Below, one piece after another: positions 7,890 to 10,731 of a stretch of 10,731 bases of DNA. Origin of the DNA: an uncultured Acetatifactor sp. (GTDB lineage Bacteria > Bacillota > Clostridia > Lachnospirales > Lachnospiraceae); assembly GCA_910586775.1 (NCBI GenBank), contig CAJUJN010000105.1:1-10731 (forward strand). Direction: 5' to 3'. Position numbers and translations under genes: made by a program. The number at the start of each line of letters is the position of its first letter. Positions within the stretch are counted from its first letter, which is position 1. The notes beneath the pieces are model-generated. The model was given only the letters and a program-made list of their open reading frames with translations. It was not told the DNA's origin and searched no databases.

Positions 7890-7918
7890 ATTGTAAAGGT
7901 ATCGGTGCCAAAAATCAA
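7890..7918 (-). promoter_or_regulatory. Promoter for the HTH-FlhA-like gene
   Basis: TTGATT (7913-7918) and TACAAT (7890-7895) on the minus strand with a 17-bp spacer. The start would be near 7883, leaving a 165-nt leader. The -35 box lies within the inverted repeat 7910-7962. Confidence 0.7.
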
Positions 7919-7962
7919 CCAACTATATGTGCGCCGTTTAGCACAACCCACAGTTGATTTTT
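7910..7962 (-). terminator. Inverted repeat, probable asnB terminator
   Basis: On the minus strand AAAAATCAAC (7953-7962) pairs perfectly with GTTGATTTTT (7910-7919), with an inner TGTGC/GCACA pairing (7941-7945 with 7928-7932). The right arm ends in a T-run, as in an intrinsic terminator. It lies 128 bp after the asnB stop. It also overlaps the -35 of the next promoter, so it may double as an operator. Confidence 0.6.
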
Positions 7963-8002
7963 CTGCCTTTGTATTCATTTTGACCTAACCAGATACGTAT
8001 AT

Positions 8003-8030
8003 TTTATAATACTCTTTCCGCACTATACAA
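8003..8030 (-). promoter_or_regulatory. Possible promoter after asnB
   Basis: TTGTAT (8025-8030) and TATAAA (8003-8008) on the minus strand with a 16-bp spacer. It would transcribe about 90 nt before the inverted repeat at 7910-7962. The sequence 7719-8090 otherwise holds no gene. Confidence 0.3.
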
Positions 8031-8090
8031 GCTTCATCTCCAACGTTTTTTGCAATGCCGGCCCCACTTTTTTCTGATACCAATTCACCT

Positions 8091-9941
8091 CTACACGAGT
8101 TTCACCCGATATCTTTCCAACCAGTAATTCACCTGCAGCAAGTAAGCCAGCAGCTGCGGTCCGGCCATCAACTGCCCGTAAAAAGGCCTTGCATAATCCG
8201 AAGGCTGTTCCATAAACGCTTTCACCTTCTCCCCGTCAATCAGCACATTCACCGGCGCATTGCCGTCCTCTATGACCTCCAGCATCTTCTGCCTCACCAA
8301 CCGCTCATAGGCAGGGTCATAAGTTTTGGGATAAGGACTCTTTTTCCGGTAGAGCACCTCCTCCGGCAGATACTCTTTTCCCGCCGCCCGCAGCAGTCCT
8401 TTGACAAGCCCCCCATGGCATTTCATATTCCAGGGCACATTCCAGGCATACTCCACGATACGATGGTCCGCAAAGGGTACCCTGGCCTCCAGCCCGGTAT
8501 GCATGCTGGTTCTGTCCATCCTGTCCAACAGCGTCTGCATGAACCAGCGCAGATTCAGGTAGGAGATTTCCCTGCGCCGCTTCTCCTCCGGGCTCTCCCC
8601 TTCCAGAACGGGAGTTTCCTCTATGGTCCTGTGATAAGCCTCCCCTGCATAAGCTTCCAGGGGCAGTTCCCTCACCACCTCGTCCTTTAACAGCATCGTC
8701 CTGGGTCCGAAATCCATTGACCACGGAAAGGTATCCGCCTTGAAACATTCCTTCTTATGAAACCATGGATACCCGCCAAATATTTCGTCCGCACATTCAC
8801 CTGTCAGAGTCACCTTATGACGCTTTGCCACTTTGCTGCAGAAATACAGCATGGAAGATTCCACATCGGCCATACAGGGCAGGTCTCTTGCCTCCACTGC
8901 TTCAAATAAATACTCGTACAGTTCCTCGTTCCTGCATTCCAGATAACAATGGTTCGTCCCCGCATAGTCTTTTACCCTGTCCACCCAGGGTCTGTCCTGT
9001 GAAGGCTGAAATGCATTTGCCCTGAAATTGACGTCATTGTCCCTGAAATCAAAAGAATACGTATCCAAAACTTTTCCCCGTCTCTGCAATTCCCTGCTGC
9101 AGATTGCCGTCACCAGACTGCTGTCCACGCCGCCCGATAAAAATGTGCAGACCGGCACATCCGACAACATCTGCAGACGCACTGCATCCTCCACCAGGTC
9201 CTGCATTTTCTCCGCAGTCTCTTCCCAATCCTCTTCATGGGGATGGCTTTCCAGTTTCCAATAGCAATACTCCCCGATTTCCTCCCCCTGGCATATGATA
9301 AAATATCCCGGCTGCACCTCGGACACCCCCTGGAACACACCCTTGCCATACGTTTTCGCCGGTCCCAGGCCCAACACTTCACACAACCCCTCTTTATCCA
9401 CCCGCGCTTCCATGCCCGGATAACACAGAATTCCTTTGATTTCTGATGAAAAGACAATTCCGCTGCCCCTTTTCGCATAAAAACAGGGCTTTACTCCCAG
9501 CCGGTCCCGGAACAGATACAGCGCCTGTTTTCTCCCGTCCCAGAGCGCGAAGGCAAAGATACCGTTCAGCCTCTTCACAAAATCCACGCCATGTTCCATA
9601 AACCCGGCCAAAATCACTTCCGTATCGCTGTTCGTAGAAAAAGTGACTCCCTCTTCCTGCAGTTCTTTCTTCAGCTGCTTCATATTGTAGATTTCCCCAT
9701 TGTATACAATCGCCCACTCATTTCCGCCTGCCCGCTTCACCATGGGCTGCTGCCCTCCTGACAGATCTATAATGGACAATCTGACATGAGCAAGCCCGCA
9801 GTTCCTGCCCAGATAAATTCCTTCCTCGTCAGGCCCCCGGTGCTTCTGGCTCCGGTTCATTTCCTTCAAAACCGCTTCCCATTTTTCCTTTGCCCCTCCA
9901 AAGTCCGCCTTCGCATCAAAAAAACCTGCAATTCCACACAT
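8091..9941 (-). CDS. asnB: Asparagine synthetase B, glutamine-hydrolysing
   Basis: A 616-residue cytoplasmic enzyme that makes asparagine from aspartate, ATP and glutamine. The N-terminal glutaminase domain has the nucleophile Cys2 (MCGIAGFF), HRGPDEEG at 34-41, R54, NGEIYN at 81-86 and D106 in SDTE. The C-terminal synthetase domain has the PP-loop SGGVDSS at 269-275, GECADEIFGGY at 381-391 and DRMDRTSMHTGLEARVPF at 473-490. All key residues are intact. The start is ATG at 9941 with AGGAGGG at 9947-9953. It begins 29 bp after the dpaB stop with no terminator between, so the two are likely co-transcribed and asnB may have sporulation-stage expression. A sporulation-specific role is inference; ordinary asparagine supply is equally possible. 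Family members also amidate other substrates, but nothing here points to one. Confidence 0.96.
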   Translation of the reverse strand: MCGIAGFFDAKADFGGAKEKWEAVLKEMNRSQKHRGPDEEGIYLGRNCGLAHVRLSIIDLSGGQQPMVKRAGGNEWAIVYNGEIYNMKQLKKELQEEGVTFSTNSDTEVILAGFMEHGVDFVKRLNGIFAFALWDGRKQALYLFRDRLGVKPCFYAKRGSGIVFSSEIKGILCYPGMEARVDKEGLCEVLGLGPAKTYGKGVFQGVSEVQPGYFIICQGEEIGEYCYWKLESHPHEEDWEETAEKMQDLVEDAVRLQMLSDVPVCTFLSGGVDSSLVTAICSRELQRRGKVLDTYSFDFRDNDVNFRANAFQPSQDRPWVDRVKDYAGTNHCYLECRNEELYEYLFEAVEARDLPCMADVESSMLYFCSKVAKRHKVTLTGECADEIFGGYPWFHKKECFKADTFPWSMDFGPRTMLLKDEVVRELPLEAYAGEAYHRTIEETPVLEGESPEEKRRREISYLNLRWFMQTLLDRMDRTSMHTGLEARVPFADHRIVEYAWNVPWNMKCHGGLVKGLLRAAGKEYLPEEVLYRKKSPYPKTYDPAYERLVRQKMLEVIEDGNAPVNVLIDGEKVKAFMEQPSDYARPFYGQLMAGPQLLAYLLQVNYWLERYRVKLV

Positions 9942-9970
9942 ACTTGCCCTCCTGCCACATTTCCCGACAG

Positions 9971-10549
9971 CTACGCCAACAATGGCTGTATCTGCTTATG
10001 CTCCAATGCCATTTCCAGCGCAGGAATCAGCATATCGGCATGTGCCACCAGAGAATTCGGCTTCTTCTTCCAGTCATCCTGCCCGAACGGCACAAAATAA
10101 ATGTTTTTGGTATTCAGAAGCAATCCGATATTTTTCAGATTCATTCCAAGCCCGTCATTGGTGGAGATAAATATCACCAGCGGCTTGTTATTCCTCAGAT
10201 GCGCCTTTGACGCCATCAGTACCGGACTGTCCGTAATTCCGTTTGCCAGCTTGGCAGCCGTATTCCCTGTGCAGGGCACGATGGCCAGCACGTCCAGATA
10301 GCCCTTCGGCCCTATCGGCTCCGCCCCTTCAATGCTCATAATCGGTGCCCTGCCCGCAATCTCTTCCGCTCTTTTCCTGTATTCCTCCGGCTTCCCGAAC
10401 CGACTCGCTATCTGCTTTGCCGCATCCGAGAAAATCGGGTAAATCTCAGCCCCGGCTTCCGCCAGATGCTCCATCTCCTTAAATATCCTGTCAAAAGTGC
10501 AAAAAGAACCGCTCATGGCAATCCCTATCTTTTTCCCTTCTAATTCCAT
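9971..10549 (-). CDS. dpaB: Dipicolinate synthase subunit B
   Basis: A 192-residue flavoprotein-like subunit (SpoVFB) which, with DpaA, oxidises the dihydrodipicolinate-pathway intermediate to dipicolinate, the calcium-binding solute of the spore core. It is made in the mother cell in Bacillus. Visible signatures: GIAMSGSFCTF at 9-19, AEPIGPK at 76-82, CTGNTAAKLANGITDSPVLM at 93-112, ISTNDGLGMN at 128-137 and FVPFGQDD at 152-159, collinear with B. subtilis SpoVFB as I recall it. The start is ATG at 10549, supported by AGGAGGT at 10556-10562; the longer frame to 10624 runs into repeat DNA and is rejected. A CTATATATAG palindrome (10561-10570) touches the ribosome binding site. dpaA is not immediately upstream: repeats occupy at least 160 bases. 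asnB follows in the same direction. Confidence 0.95.
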   Translation of the reverse strand: MELEGKKIGIAMSGSFCTFDRIFKEMEHLAEAGAEIYPIFSDAAKQIASRFGKPEEYRKRAEEIAGRAPIMSIEGAEPIGPKGYLDVLAIVPCTGNTAAKLANGITDSPVLMASKAHLRNNKPLVIFISTNDGLGMNLKNIGLLLNTKNIYFVPFGQDDWKKKPNSLVAHADMLIPALEMALEHKQIQPLLA

Positions 10550-10565
10550 CGGACAACCTCCTATA

Positions 10566-10620
10566 TATAGTTCCGCGTCTGCTCCCCCCAGTACCCAGGC
10601 ATGGCAGAGAATTTCCGGCC
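10566..10620. repeat. Direct repeat unit, copy 1
   Basis: 55 bp identical to 10677-10731, offset 111 bp. It begins TATAGTTCCGCG and contains the arm 10575-10596, which has an inverted copy at 10650-10671. It lies directly upstream of the dpaB ribosome binding site. Confidence 0.9.
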
Positions 10621-10649
10621 GCAACAGAAATGCGTCCGTAAATCCTCTG

Positions 10650-10671
10650 GGGTACTGGTCGGAGCAGACGC
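10650..10671. repeat. Inverted copy between the direct repeats
   Basis: GGGTACTGG-TC-GGAGCAGACGC pairs at 20 of 22 positions with 10575-10596, and equally with 10686-10707 of the second direct copy. Similarity continues weakly outward (CAGAG-ATTT-CGG on both arms). Together the three copies form alternating orientations, as in palindromic repeat elements. Confidence 0.8.
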
Positions 10672-10676
10672 TGTTT

Positions 10677-10731
10677 TATAGTTCCGCGTCTGCTCCCCCC
10701 AGTACCCAGGCATGGCAGAGAATTTCCGGCC
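10677..10731. repeat. Direct repeat unit, copy 2 (reaches window end)
   Basis: Perfect match to 10566-10620 over all 55 visible bases. The repeat is cut by the window edge, so the true unit length and copy number are unknown. The period is 111 bp. Confidence 0.9.

Noticed and set aside
7719..7922. N-terminal extension of the HTH-FlhA-like protein
   Set aside because: It would start upstream of the predicted transcript start. The ATG at 7718 has AGGAGGT six bases before it, and the XRE domain starts there.
10550..10624. N-terminal extension of DpaB
   Set aside because: It is encoded by the repeat DNA and the ribosome binding site. The family start fits the ATG at 10549.
10566..10731. CRISPR array
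   Set aside because: The repeats are 55 bp or more with inverted copies between them. There are no short, evenly spaced repeats with unique spacers.

Overview
The window looks like chromosomal DNA of a spore-forming Firmicute, most likely a Lachnospiraceae (Clostridium cluster XIVa) member. The grounds are the EF-Tu, EF-G, S7 and S12 sequences, the Firmicutes-type S12 insert, a dipicolinate synthase subunit, and strong AGGAGG ribosome binding sites with sigma-A promoters of 17-base spacing. Assignment below family level is not possible from the sequence alone. Almost every gene is on the minus strand.

Left end (1 to about 1370), visibly AT-rich: the control end of an integrative element. A truncated tyrosine integrase and a 64-residue excisionase-like winged/helix-turn-helix protein run leftward. 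A divergent XRE-family repressor runs rightward. The 246-base gap between xis and the repressor holds two divergent promoters and a family of 13-bp operators (TACGAA-N-TTCGTA and degenerate copies), which looks like a lysogeny-type switch. After the repressor come a strong terminator and three TGGCACC repeats that may be integrase arm sites. The element seems to abut the tuf terminator.

Centre (1368-6781): a str cluster on the minus strand, rpsL-rpsG-fusA-tuf (S12, S7, EF-G, EF-Tu). A perfect-consensus promoter at 6753-6781 drives a leader of about 335 nt before rpsL. tuf has its own strong promoter and leader. Spacers are unusually long (314 bp between rpsL and rpsG, 297 bp between fusA and tuf), and the latter contains a decayed duplicate of the fusA 3' end. 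fusA starts at TTG and rpsG at GTG.

Right part (6879-10549): a 279-residue protein with an N-terminal XRE DNA-binding domain followed by what I read as a soluble relative of the cytoplasmic domain of the flagellar/type III export protein FlhA (FHIPEP family). This is the most unusual gene in the window. Upstream of it lie a glutamine-dependent asparagine synthetase (asnB) and, 29 bp further upstream in the same direction, dipicolinate synthase subunit B (dpaB/spoVFB), probably in one operon. The window ends in a 111-bp-period direct repeat with inverted copies, located where dpaA might have been expected.

Working together: the str genes supply the translation machinery, dpaB makes the spore-core solute dipicolinate, and the left element is a passenger. 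No flagellar or secretion gene accompanies the FlhA-like regulator here.
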